Shown piece by piece: positions 26,603 through 35,225 of a stretch of 64,000 nucleotides of DNA. Both the position numbers and the translations under genes were made by a program. Source of the stretch: Bacillota bacterium (GTDB lineage Bacteria > Bacillota > UBA4882 > UBA8346); the NCBI GenBank assembly GCA_023400055.1, contig JAEXFN010000041.1:1-64000 (forward strand), written 5' to 3'. Under the pieces are notes generated by a model that was not told where the DNA came from, did not search any database, and saw only the letters and a program-made list of their open reading frames with translations. Each line of letters starts with the position of its first letter. The stretch's first letter is position 1.

Positions 26603-27886
26603 TTAGCGACTGAGAAGTTCCTGCTCCATCCGGAGCAGGAACTGTTCAATGGCCAGTTTGTCCTGGGCGGTGCCGTGCAAGTTGCTGCTTAAGGTGCACT
26701 GATCGTTATAGCTGGAAACCGCAATTTGAAAATAAGGGACATATTTGACGGCGCCGGTAATGAAGGCATCGCTCACGCCGCTGTCGCCGAAATGAAGCAA
26801 TTCCTGATCGATGATTCCCAGATTGGTGAAGGAAATCACGGGAATCCGATAAAGCTTGCGCAATATTTTTTGGACAGCGCGAAACGGCAGCACTCGATGG
26901 ATGAGCTCCAGCAACAGGATTCCTTTTAAGCAATCGGTGCGCGATTTTTGTTCATTCATCTGCGCGGCGACCTTCAGTAAGGTATCTGCGAACGCTTCAT
27001 TCTCGCGAAGAGTGACATTGCAAGTCAAATTACCAGTGAGATTACAGATGCCGTATTTTTGCCGGGGAGCCAGGTATTTGCGCAGATCGACCGGGCAAGG
27101 GACGGTGATGGTGTCCCGGCCGGTCACTTGGCGCAGCACCCGGACATAGGCGGTGAGCAGCAGATCGTTTACTGTGACGCCTTGTCCTTTGGCGTAGCCT
27201 TTGACGCGCAAAAAATTTTCGCTGGCGATCCGGCGGGTTACCAGAAAAGGATGGCCGGCATCCCCCTGCAAAGGATAGCTCAGTCCATTTTGAGGTACTG
27301 AAAAGGGATTCTTGGAGAGCAAAATGAGCAGTCTTTCCATGATGCCGAACCGTGCGAAAAGCTGCATGGCGCTTCGCGAGGCGGACTCCGGCCGGGGTAC
27401 CGGCTCGCACCCGTCATGACATCGGGTATACAAATCGCCAAGCAGATAAAGGTATTCCTTAAAGCCGGCGCCGTCACAGGCCATATGGTTGATGATGATG
27501 CAAAGCGTATCGCGAGCCTGTGGGCGATCCCGGAGCAGAAAGATCTTCAGCTGCGGTTCGCGGGCGATGGCGATGGTCGAAGCCAGCAACTTTTCCGCCT
27601 GGGCGGCGGGGTCGGGGCCGGCTTCGATCACCTGGACGATATCCGCACCGCTGAAGCCCATCTCTTTCCAGCGGGGACGCCTGGCCGCCGTGTCGAAGCA
27701 GCAACCGAGCAAAGGTAGGGCCGCTTTGGACAAGGATACCGCTTTCTTCAAGGCGGCTTCGTCCAACTGTCCCGAAAAACGGATCAGGCCGCGGATCAGC
27801 GGATCGTGAACGGTGCGATAAAAATACTGCAGCATATCGAGGGCTTCCGTTTTGAGCGCTTTTTTTGTTTTTTTCTCTCCCGCCAT
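26603..27886 (-). CDS. Condensation-domain-like acyltransferase
   Basis: This 427-residue protein belongs to the chloramphenicol-acetyltransferase/condensation-domain fold (NRPS C-domain, WS/DGAT and alcohol acetyltransferase relatives). The active-site motif is intact: H134-M-A-C-D138-G139 in NHMACDGAGF. It is a stand-alone protein without carrier or adenylation domains. The start MAGEKK at 27886 has GGGAG eight bases upstream; longer in-frame starts lack a site. It is the last gene of a minus-strand cluster with ATP-grasp, Mur-ligase-like and DUF2156 proteins, so it may add an acyl group or form an ester or amide on their product. The substrate is unknown. Confidence 0.78.
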   Translation of the reverse strand: MAGEKKTKKALKTEALDMLQYFYRTVHDPLIRGLIRFSGQLDEAALKKAVSLSKAALPLLGCCFDTAARRPRWKEMGFSGADIVQVIEAGPDPAAQAEKLLASTIAIAREPQLKIFLLRDRPQARDTLCIIINHMACDGAGFKEYLYLLGDLYTRCHDGCEPVPRPESASRSAMQLFARFGIMERLLILLSKNPFSVPQNGLSYPLQGDAGHPFLVTRRIASENFLRVKGYAKGQGVTVNDLLLTAYVRVLRQVTGRDTITVPCPVDLRKYLAPRQKYGICNLTGNLTCNVTLRENEAFADTLLKVAAQMNEQKSRTDCLKGILLLELIHRVLPFRAVQKILRKLYRIPVISFTNLGIIDQELLHFGDSGVSDAFITGAVKYVPYFQIAVSSYNDQCTLSSNLHGTAQDKLAIEQFLLRMEQELLSR

Positions 27887-28000
27887 AGCCGCATCTCCCA
27901 TAAATAAGTTGCTTCTTTGCGCCGGCCTTCCCATGATTGGCGGCGGGATCCCGGGCCAGCGCATAAGAGCGGAATGCCTGGCCGGGGATTTCCCGCAGCG

Positions 28001-28972
28001 TTATTTCAAGTATAGTTGATAACGTTTCAAATTAAGAACTGGTCTGAACTTCAACTTGTAGTCCCGGAGGCCGCCCTGGCCGAGATCGCTGCCGACGTTG
28101 AGCAGTTCCACCGCGGGATTGATCCGGTTCAGCTCCCGGGCGAACTCCACGGTCAGCGTCTCCGACAATCCCGGCAGGCGATCGAGATATTTTAATAAGC
28201 TGCCCCAAGCCTGTCCGGTGGGCAATTCCCCGCCGGCGATCAGGCCGATGATCTGTTTGCCGCTTTCCATCACCAGCACCAGCTGCTTTAATTCGGCGGA
28301 GCGTTCGATGATGGCCGGGTAATAGACCTGGTCAAAGATGACCGGATATTTTTGGCCGGCCTGCGCGCTCCATTGCCTTCCCAGTTCCATAACGCTTTGG
28401 TAATCGTCGGGCCGATAGCGGCGGATCACCACGTTCCGGTTCTCCCGGTTGAATTTATTGATGCGATTGCGGATGTTGCCGAAATCCTTGCCGGAGAGCG
28501 CGACCAGTTTTTTCACGGCGAAATGCCGTTCGATCCCCTTGAGGGTCACCGGCCGGTAGGTTAGGTCAAACTCCGGGCACTCTCGCAAATACTCCAGTTG
28601 GTGCTGGTTGATCATCCGCACCAGGGTGCGGTCGTTCTCCCGCTTGTTCCATTCAAGGCAGTATTGCATGCACTGGGTCATAACTTTCGTGAGTTTTTGG
28701 GAATCTCCTGCCCCGAAAGGCAGGCAAAACAGATACAACGAATTCTTGTGGGAATGCCCGAAAGTCACCAGCATCCCATCGATCTCTCTCCATAACACTT
28801 TCCGCAGCCGGGATTGGGATGACGCCCACAGGTAAGCGAAATTGGATGACCATAGATTGGCGGGATATTCAGTGGCTTTGATAAATTCGGCATACATATC
28901 GATGTCCGCCAGCCCGATTGGGTGAAAGTCCCAACTGCCCAGCTTGATAACGCTTGCTGATCGGTCTACCAT
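28001..28972 (-). CDS. DUF2156 (phosphatidylglycerol lysyltransferase C-terminal-like) protein
   Basis: This 323-residue soluble protein has two GNAT-like halves, as in the C-terminal domain of MprF and in FemX-like enzymes, which transfer an aminoacyl group from tRNA to a lipid or peptide. Family features include the basic GKDFGNIRNRINKFNRE and the late segment LLNVGSDLGQGGLRDYKLKF. There is no membrane flippase domain, so a phospholipid need not be the acceptor. GAGGAGGTG precedes ATG at 28972. It starts 44 bases after the ATP-grasp gene upstream. An aminoacyl transferase beside two ATP-grasp enzymes and a Mur-type ligase suggests assembly of a peptide-like molecule. Confidence 0.82.
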   Translation of the reverse strand: MVDRSASVIKLGSWDFHPIGLADIDMYAEFIKATEYPANLWSSNFAYLWASSQSRLRKVLWREIDGMLVTFGHSHKNSLYLFCLPFGAGDSQKLTKVMTQCMQYCLEWNKRENDRTLVRMINQHQLEYLRECPEFDLTYRPVTLKGIERHFAVKKLVALSGKDFGNIRNRINKFNRENRNVVIRRYRPDDYQSVMELGRQWSAQAGQKYPVIFDQVYYPAIIERSAELKQLVLVMESGKQIIGLIAGGELPTGQAWGSLLKYLDRLPGLSETLTVEFARELNRINPAVELLNVGSDLGQGGLRDYKLKFRPVLNLKRYQLYLK

Positions 28973-29016
28973 AATATACACCTCCTCACTATGCAACGCC
29001 ACGGCAATATCCCGGT

Positions 29017-30387
29017 TCAGACGGATCCCGTTTCCGGTCCGTCCGTTGCCGGAAAGCCCGCTAAAAACTTGGCATAAAACAGCGGGCCGGTCTTCAACCT
29101 GTCGTACAACTCCGCATCCTGAATATCCAGGGCGATGGTGGGATCGGGGTCCCGGTTGTTGATTTCGATGAGCCAGAGCTTCCCTTGCGAGTCGAGTCCG
29201 ACATCCAGTCCCAATGTGCCGCAGTGGATCCCATAGCCGTCGAGTTTATGGCAGACCCGGATCGCAAAGGCGGCCATTTCGTTCTGCTGCTGCGCGATGG
29301 TTTCCAGAGACGTCGCCAGCGCCCGCTGTAAAATGTCGGCGGCGGGAAAAGCCGCTCCGCCGCTGGAAATATTGCTGACGATGCTGCCCTTGGCCCCGGA
29401 GCGCCCGACGATCGCCTGGCATACCCAGGCGCCGGCCTGATCCTTCTGGAGGACGCACCGGAAATCGATGATCCCGCCCTGATATTCCAAGAGGTCGACC
29501 GCTTGCTGGATCAGATATTTTCCGGAATGGAAACGCCGCTCAAGATACGCGCATGCCTGAGCCCAGTCGGCCAAGGGAATGCGGCGGTTTTTCCGGTTGG
29601 CGCGATATTCGCAGCTGAACCCGGGGTTTGCGGCGCTCATCCGGACGATGCCGCGGCCCCGCAATCCCGAGACCGGTTTGATATAGACGACGGGAAATCT
29701 GGCCAGCATCGCCAGGACATCTTGGGGCGAACCGTAGGGCACGGTGACCGGAAGGTGCGGATTGAGCTCCGCATCGCCCGAAAACCACTGATACATATCC
29801 CATTTGCTGAAGAACCGGCTATTGAACATTTTATCGCCGATCGCCGACAGGAAGTGGTTCTTCCAGGCGGAGTTCAATCCGATGGTCCGGTAGAGCGCCG
29901 CGGGATAGGGGAAGATCCCTCTTTGCCAGCATCGTTGGGCCGGATTATAACCGTATCCCGTGATCAAACGGTGCTCCTGATCGATTTGATCCAAGGCGAA
30001 GACGACCAGCGCGCCATGGAGTCGGTCGTACGCTTTGGCGTAGCTCAGCATTTTTTTCAGGCGGGATGCGGTCAGTTTACGATCGTCCTCACTTACCAGC
30101 AGTCCGATATGAGGGCCGACCCGGAGCTCACCCTGAACGGCGCGCAGCTCATAAAGGGGATAATCGGGCAAGTGCAACCCTTGGCTCAACTGGGCCGAGA
30201 GCCAAACCTCGTCTTGGGCGAGCGCGCCGTTCGGGCGGAGGCTGGCGGATTGTTTCTGACTGCCAAAGCTCAGACAGGCGAATTTCCGGCTGCCCAGGCC
30301 GAGCGCGGCCGCTGTCGCAGGATGAAGGAGTAACTCCGCTCGCGTTCCCGGGTAGATCTTAATGGTGACGGTATGATCGCGCTCCAT
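29017..30387 (-). CDS. YheC/YheD-family ATP-grasp protein, copy 1
   Basis: This 456-residue protein resembles the spore coat-associated YheC/YheD proteins of Bacillus. The N-terminal 150 residues form a family-specific beta-rich domain (VTIKIYPGTR start). The ATP-grasp part shows VVYIKPVSGLRGRGIVRM and the metal-binding LGLDVGLDSQGKLWLIEINNRDP. Such enzymes usually ligate a carboxylate to an amine with ATP, but no reaction is known for YheC/YheD. AGGAG lies six bases before the ATG at 30387. It is 24 bases downstream of a second family member, and together they form the core of the minus-strand cluster. Confidence 0.88.
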   Translation of the reverse strand: MERDHTVTIKIYPGTRAELLLHPATAAALGLGSRKFACLSFGSQKQSASLRPNGALAQDEVWLSAQLSQGLHLPDYPLYELRAVQGELRVGPHIGLLVSEDDRKLTASRLKKMLSYAKAYDRLHGALVVFALDQIDQEHRLITGYGYNPAQRCWQRGIFPYPAALYRTIGLNSAWKNHFLSAIGDKMFNSRFFSKWDMYQWFSGDAELNPHLPVTVPYGSPQDVLAMLARFPVVYIKPVSGLRGRGIVRMSAANPGFSCEYRANRKNRRIPLADWAQACAYLERRFHSGKYLIQQAVDLLEYQGGIIDFRCVLQKDQAGAWVCQAIVGRSGAKGSIVSNISSGGAAFPAADILQRALATSLETIAQQQNEMAAFAIRVCHKLDGYGIHCGTLGLDVGLDSQGKLWLIEINNRDPDPTIALDIQDAELYDRLKTGPLFYAKFLAGFPATDGPETGSV

Positions 30388-30411
30388 AGGCACTTCTCCT
30401 GACGATTCAGT

Positions 30412-31746
30412 CTACTCGCCGAATTGGGTGAGTGAGGCCGCGTAAAGCATCGGGTTGTAACGAATGCCGAGGTAGGTCTCGTGATCCATGGTTTTGAACC
30501 CTTTAAAGCTGGGAAACACATTGGCCTCGATCAACCACAGTTGCTTGTCAGTATCGATGGCAATGTCCAGGCCGAACTCGGCAAAATGTTCCCCGAGGGT
30601 ATCCATGTACTGACAGAAATCGTCGCAAAACCGGTCGATCCGTTCGGGCAGCGCGCCGTCGTCGGCGCCGAAAGCTTTGCGGAGCGCCTCATCCAGCGGC
30701 AGGGCGTAGCCGCCCCGGGAAATATTAGTCAAGTAACCGTTATTGGAAACCCGGCATTCGATCCCCGCGCATAGCCAGCTGCGATCCGGCCGTTTTTGCA
30801 TCACCGCCCGGATATCAAAAGGCGCGCCGGCGATCTGGGCCAGCGGCAAATACTTCTGAACCAGGTATTTATCGAACAAATCCTGATAAACAGCACAAAA
30901 GTTTTCGAAAAACCGCTCGTTGTATAGCTGATAAACGAGGGGATGTTTACAGCGGAAATCGATCACTTGATACTGCGCCGCTTTTTTTTCAATAATACAA
31001 ATCCCGCGGCCTCGCGACAAGTGAACCGGTTTCAAAATGACCTTGCGATGGCGGCCGATGAACTCTTTCAACTGCTCAAACCCGCTGGAATGCTCCGTGG
31101 GCGGGAGATATTTTCGCAATCGGTCATCCCGTTGGATAAAATCATAGAGTTCGTACTTGGTAAAACGGTAGGAATTAAAAAGCCGGCCGTGGGTATACCG
31201 GATGAGTTTGGCGATGATTTCCGGCTCGGAATGAAAGTCGCGGCGGTAAATGACTTCCGGCAGCGGGAAACGGCCATATTCCCAGGTGGCCGTGGCGGTA
31301 TTGTAATAAAGGCCGTAAGCCGTCCGGTCTTTCCACTGGATAAACTTGGGGGAAAAAGCGTAAATCAGTCCGCCCAAGCGGTGATAGACGCCGAACCGGT
31401 CGGAGTATTTCGCCATATGCGACGGATTGTAACGCTCGGTGGCCTCGCCGAGCAGCAGACCGATGACCGGTCCCAAAGTTATTCCGTCAGCGTCGATCCG
31501 CACGCGATAGACGAGTGGCTCGGCCAGCAAGATTTCATCCCGTAACTTGTCCGAAAGCTCAATTCTACCCGGCGCGTCATAAGAGTGTGCTGCGGTCAAT
31601 AGGAGATCATCCCGGTATTCGATGTTGGCCGCGGCCGATCGGCCACCCAACCTGATGACGCTGGTCGAACCGCAGACAGCGGCAAAAGATGACGGCAGGT
31701 AAACGATCTTTTGCTCACAGTGAATAACCGCTATTTTTGCCCACAT
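30412..31746 (-). CDS. YheC/YheD-family ATP-grasp protein, copy 2
   Basis: This 444-residue paralogue of the next gene has the same architecture: a beta-rich N-terminal domain (WAKIAVIHCEQKIVYLPSS), then an ATP-grasp fold with RKVILKPVHLSRGRGICII and FGLDIAIDTDKQLWLIEANVFP. The two copies are clearly divergent, including NNRDPDP versus NVFPSFK after the catalytic Glu-Asn, so they probably act on different partners or successive steps. ATG at 31746 has AGAGTGAG upstream. The 158-base gap before it contains an imperfect hairpin (GATCTTTA...TAAAGATC at 31823-31859) without a T-tract. Confidence 0.88.
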   Translation of the reverse strand: MWAKIAVIHCEQKIVYLPSSFAAVCGSTSVIRLGGRSAAANIEYRDDLLLTAAHSYDAPGRIELSDKLRDEILLAEPLVYRVRIDADGITLGPVIGLLLGEATERYNPSHMAKYSDRFGVYHRLGGLIYAFSPKFIQWKDRTAYGLYYNTATATWEYGRFPLPEVIYRRDFHSEPEIIAKLIRYTHGRLFNSYRFTKYELYDFIQRDDRLRKYLPPTEHSSGFEQLKEFIGRHRKVILKPVHLSRGRGICIIEKKAAQYQVIDFRCKHPLVYQLYNERFFENFCAVYQDLFDKYLVQKYLPLAQIAGAPFDIRAVMQKRPDRSWLCAGIECRVSNNGYLTNISRGGYALPLDEALRKAFGADDGALPERIDRFCDDFCQYMDTLGEHFAEFGLDIAIDTDKQLWLIEANVFPSFKGFKTMDHETYLGIRYNPMLYAASLTQFGE

Positions 31747-31904
31747 AATCTCACTCTCTTTTAAATTTAATCACAGCTTTCCGACATATCAGCCCTTGTG
31801 GCCGTGGGACACGCCTGCCGGAGATCTTTAGATTGTAGAATCTCCTAAGCGTAAAGATCGAGAGGCATGGGCCGGGTTATGAAATTTATCTGGGATGCAC
31901 CGGG

Positions 31905-32228
31905 TTATTTTGCGGATTCGGCTTCGGAAACGGCGTTTGGCCGGAAACTTTTAATCTTTTGAATCAGATCTTCCAGGTGTTGAATTTTGACTTGCGATAG
32001 CAGCTGGGCTTTGGTGACTTTATGAATGATGCTGTTGGCCGACTCGTTGATGGCCACGTACTCTTCCAGACTGGCCGAGCCGTTTTGGGCTTTCTGGATG
32101 ATCTCCTTCTCCAGTTTCAGAAGGTTGTCGAGCGCCGCTTCTTCGTTGGCGACCGTTTTTAGGATATCGGCAATGGCGCGGAGGGTTTGCTCCAGGACGT
32201 CATCGGACAACGGACGGCGGTTAAGCAT
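31905..32228 (-). CDS. Small helical protein, unknown function
   Basis: I do not recognise this 107-residue protein. It is almost entirely predicted helix with heptad-like leucine spacing (VLEQTLRAIADILKTVANEE, LLKLEKEIIQKAQ, QHLEDLIQKIKSF), suggesting a coiled-coil or helical bundle, possibly an oligomeric adaptor. There is no signal peptide and no cysteine. AAGGAGG is seven bases before ATG at 32228; the ATG at 32234 is too close to it. It sits 66 bases after the Mur-ligase gene in the same orientation. A spore-assembly or scaffold role is possible from context only. Confidence 0.75.
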   Translation of the reverse strand: MLNRRPLSDDVLEQTLRAIADILKTVANEEAALDNLLKLEKEIIQKAQNGSASLEEYVAINESANSIIHKVTKAQLLSQVKIQHLEDLIQKIKSFRPNAVSEAESAK

Positions 32229-32293
32229 GTTCATGCCTCCTTGGAATTGGCTAGGTTTACGGATTGCAAAGAGTCGGAGGTTGTATGGTATTT

Positions 32294-33772
32294 TTAAATT
32301 CTTTGACATTCCGGGCCGTCGGGAGAGGCGGATGACGCCGGGTGATCCGCCGGGCAGCCAGCGCCGGAGTTACTCTCCGGTGCGTCGGGCAGCTTTTTTA
32401 CCACGACTTTGCCGATCAAATCCTCATAGGACGCCAGCATCGAAGTCTTAACCAGGGCTATCGAGTCCGGTCCCAGCGCCTTGCCGAGCACCGCATACGC
32501 TTCATTGGAGTCCTGGCAAAAATAGACGGCGCTTGACGCCATGCCTTTTTGTAACGCCCCCAGGCCAATCGCGGCGGCTTCGTCGCCCATCACGATCAAC
32601 TGATCGATCCCGATCGCGGCGACATTTTCCCCGGTTTGGTAATGGCAGGGGGTGCTCTGTTTCCCCAGCAGCGCCATTTTCCCCAAAACCGCAATGGTCT
32701 TTTTCCCTTGGGAAAGGGATTTGAGGAGTTTCAGCGCGGCTGCGGCGGAGGTGGGATTGGTGGACCAGGTATCATCGATAATGGTGCTTCCGTTGATGCC
32801 TTCGTTGAATTCGAAATGTTTCTCCACGTTTTGAAAGGAGGCGAGCCGTGCTCCGGCTGCCGCGACCGGCACACCGATGGCATGGGCCGCCGCAATCGCG
32901 GCGGTGGCGTTATATACATTAAACTCGGCATGCCCGGGAATGGCAAGCTGGTATGTTTGGCCTTCATATTCAAGTTGAAATTCGATGCCCCGGGTTCCGT
33001 GCCGGATGTGAGCAGCTTTAAAATGACAACGGTCTCCCGTTCCGAAATAGATAATCTTCCCGGCAAATCTTTGCAGATCGATGCTTTGAATGTTTTGGTC
33101 ATCGCCATTCAGGACCAGGGTCCCTTGATAACCCATGCCTGCCAGTAACTCGGCTTTGGCCGCGATATAGGCATCCAAGGTCCCGAAGGTCAGCAAGTGA
33201 TCGATTCCGATATTGGTAATCACTCCCACCTGCGGCTTGAAATAACGGCAGGAATCCTGGAGGTCGCCGGCTGCGGCGACGCCCATTTCATAGACTGCCG
33301 CCTGAGTAGCATCGTCCATAGCGAGCAGATAACGCAAATTGCGGAACGAGGCATTGTAGCTTTTATACGATGCGTGCACCCGGTATGACCCGCCCAGAAT
33401 ATGTTTAATCATCTCTTTGGTGGTGGTTTTCCCGCAGGTTCCAGTGACCCCGATTACCGGGATGTTAAAGAGACCGCGGTAAAAATCGATAAACTGCCAG
33501 AAAGCCTGGCGCAGGTCCGTCACCCGGATCATCGTGATATTTTCCGGCAACCCGGCAAAAGCGGCCGGCCTGTCGGTTATGATGGCATACGGGAACTCTT
33601 TCCGGCAGATATCGCGATCGACATCGCGATCGTGATGTAAGTCGAAAAGCAATGCGCCGCGGCGAATCCTGTGGATCCTTGTTATCAAGTCGTGAATGAT
33701 CAAGTCATCCGTGCCTTGCTCGATCGTTCCGTTCAGGATTGCCACGATATCTTTTAACGGCAGCTTCTTCAT
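32294..33772 (-). CDS. Mur ligase family protein (MurF-like)
   Basis: This 492-residue ATP-dependent amide ligase resembles MurF. The central domain has the P-loop GVTGTCGKTTT (108-118), then EMGVAAAGDLQDSC and ITNIGIDHLLTFGT, matching MurF's EMGA..GEI and ITNIG..H segments. The C-terminal domain has IIDDTWSTNPTSA, matching the MurF IIDDSYNANP region. The tail is Pro/Ser-rich and has no counterpart in MurF. Essential cell-wall MurF normally sits in the dcw cluster; this copy heads a cluster with ATP-grasp and transferase genes, so a dedicated role is more likely. The start at 33772 follows a weak site. Cyanophycin synthetase combines ATP-grasp and Mur-ligase domains, an informative precedent. 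Confidence 0.88.
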   Translation of the reverse strand: MKKLPLKDIVAILNGTIEQGTDDLIIHDLITRIHRIRRGALLFDLHHDRDVDRDICRKEFPYAIITDRPAAFAGLPENITMIRVTDLRQAFWQFIDFYRGLFNIPVIGVTGTCGKTTTKEMIKHILGGSYRVHASYKSYNASFRNLRYLLAMDDATQAAVYEMGVAAAGDLQDSCRYFKPQVGVITNIGIDHLLTFGTLDAYIAAKAELLAGMGYQGTLVLNGDDQNIQSIDLQRFAGKIIYFGTGDRCHFKAAHIRHGTRGIEFQLEYEGQTYQLAIPGHAEFNVYNATAAIAAAHAIGVPVAAAGARLASFQNVEKHFEFNEGINGSTIIDDTWSTNPTSAAAALKLLKSLSQGKKTIAVLGKMALLGKQSTPCHYQTGENVAAIGIDQLIVMGDEAAAIGLGALQKGMASSAVYFCQDSNEAYAVLGKALGPDSIALVKTSMLASYEDLIGKVVVKKLPDAPESNSGAGCPADHPASSASPDGPECQRI

Positions 33773-34001
33773 TTTATATCCACTGCTTTTATCGTTTTGC
33801 AATATCCTATGCAATTTTTCACGGAAGGTTCGAGTTACAATGGAACGGAAAAAATGTTATAATCCCTGGTCAGACCCGAAAACATTCTAAAACCTGTCCG
33901 GTGGATATCACGCAAGCTGTGAGAAGCGAGGGAGAAAAGGCGCTTTAAATAATCGCTGGACATTTCCAGCTGACTTACCCGGGTTTAATCACAGTTCTTT
34001 T

Positions 34002-34140
34002 AGTGATCATGGCTAAAAAGCTTTTTGAATAAATTACCTTGCAAAGAGCATTAAGACGACTTTATCACGTGCTTTTCCGAGCTTTTTTGAATATCTCGGT
34101 CCTTCGGACCGGATATCTTATAACGCTTTTGAAAAAATAC
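34002..34140 (+). repeat. Interspersed repeat family 2, copy B
   Basis: It shares ACGACTTTATC..GCTTTTCCGAGCTTTTT and TATAACGCTTTT with copy A at 24195-24335. The hairpin between these blocks has a different sequence (ATATC-CGGTCC-TTC-GGACCG-GATAT) but the same position, as though the structure rather than the sequence were maintained. It lies between the divergent Mur-ligase and collagen-like genes. The rest of this 490-base gap shows no gene. Confidence 0.72.
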
Positions 34141-34262
34141 GTTTTGCCAATCAATTCGTATCGGGGCATGCCCGCCTTGAGCAAGAAATGCCCTTGGATG
34201 GTAGGTAACGCCGCTCTTTTTCCGTATAATGAATTGACAAAATGTCGGGAGGTGAGCACTTT

Positions 34263-34943
34263 TTGAGACCTTCAAAGCATGATATCGAAGCTATCCTGCT
34301 TGAGATCCGCGCCGAAATCGCGGCTTTAAATATAGTGGAGGAGTTCCGCTGCATCCTGTTGGAAGATATCGAGCTGGCCATCGAGTGTTTCAAAGAAAAG
34401 AACATTCTGTGTGTCATCAACAGTCTAGCGGTTCTCGTCGGAAAATTGCAGACGCATCTGATTTTCTCACGTTGTCATGACCGGGAAGTTGAAAAGCTAT
34501 TGATCGACATTCATCTGTTGCAACAGGTTCTGATTCGACTGCCAATATGTATCATTGGACCCACGGGACCCGCCGGGGCCACCGGAGCGACGGGTCCCGC
34601 CGGAGCAACGGGACCTGAGGGAAAAGGCGAAGTCGGAGCGACCGGTCCAACCGGAGCCACTGGTCCAGCCGGGGTCACCGGAGCGACTGGGGCAATGGGT
34701 CCCGCCGGAGCAACGGGACCGGAAGGAAAAGGCGAAATCGGAGCGACCGGCCCAACCGGAGCCACTGGTCCAGCCGGGGCCACCGGAGCGACTGGGGCAA
34801 CGGGACCGAAAGGTCCAATCGGTCCGGTCCGGGCCACGACCGTCATTACCAATTCCGGTGCGTTTTCTTATTGTCCGGTCGGGGAAAAAGCCGCCAGAAA
34901 ATCCGGTTGTCATTTATATTCCGGTCTCTGCCCCAAAAGATGA
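34263..34943 (+). CDS. Collagen-like Gly-X-Thr repeat protein
   Basis: This 226-residue protein has an N-terminal helical domain (1-97, with several Cys), a collagen-like region of GPTGPAGATG-type triplets (about 98-195), and a short Cys-containing C-terminal tail. Proteins with GXT repeats such as BclA form trimeric glycosylated filaments on spore surfaces. Within the collagen region a 35-residue (105-base) block is repeated twice, each with the interruption GPEGKGE. A GGAGGTG site eight bases upstream makes TTG at 34263 the likely start; ATG at 34242 would lie upstream of that site. It is divergent from the Mur/ATP-grasp cluster and is followed by a strong terminator. Confidence 0.85.
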   Translation: MRPSKHDIEAILLEIRAEIAALNIVEEFRCILLEDIELAIECFKEKNILCVINSLAVLVGKLQTHLIFSRCHDREVEKLLIDIHLLQQVLIRLPICIIGPTGPAGATGATGPAGATGPEGKGEVGATGPTGATGPAGVTGATGAMGPAGATGPEGKGEIGATGPTGATGPAGATGATGATGPKGPIGPVRATTVITNSGAFSYCPVGEKAARKSGCHLYSGLCPKR

Positions 34944-34951
34944 AGCCTTAT

Positions 34952-34983
34952 GGGGCTGACTTAACGAGTCGGCCCCTTTTTGA
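34952..34983 (+). terminator. Rho-independent terminator
   Basis: GGGGC-T-GACT pairs with AGTC-G-GCCCC across a short TAACG loop and is followed by five T residues, just after the collagen-like gene. Confidence 0.9.
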
Positions 34984-35164
34984 GTCCGAGCATCCAAAAA
35001 GCGGAGAGATTCAAACAAAGCCATTTTCGTGGGAAAACAGGAGATTGATAATTATAGTAAGTCCGGTGACACCAACTTTTTGAGGATAGGTTTATTTGGA
35101 TGCGTTTCCATGGTGAGCGGGGTGGAAAGCTTTAGAAATAGGAATATGGCTGAAGACGGGTATG

Positions 35165-35206
35165 AAAAAGGGCTTTCCCCGGTTTGCACCGGAGAAAGCC
35201 CTTTTG
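35165..35206. terminator. Bidirectional terminator
   Basis: AAGGGCTTTC-C-CCGGT pairs with ACCGG-A-GAAAGCCCTT, flanked by A residues on the left and T residues on the right, so it works on both strands. On the minus strand it ends the BMP-family gene 20 bases after its stop. Confidence 0.9.
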
Positions 35207-35225
35207 ATTTCAGGCTGGTTTTTTA

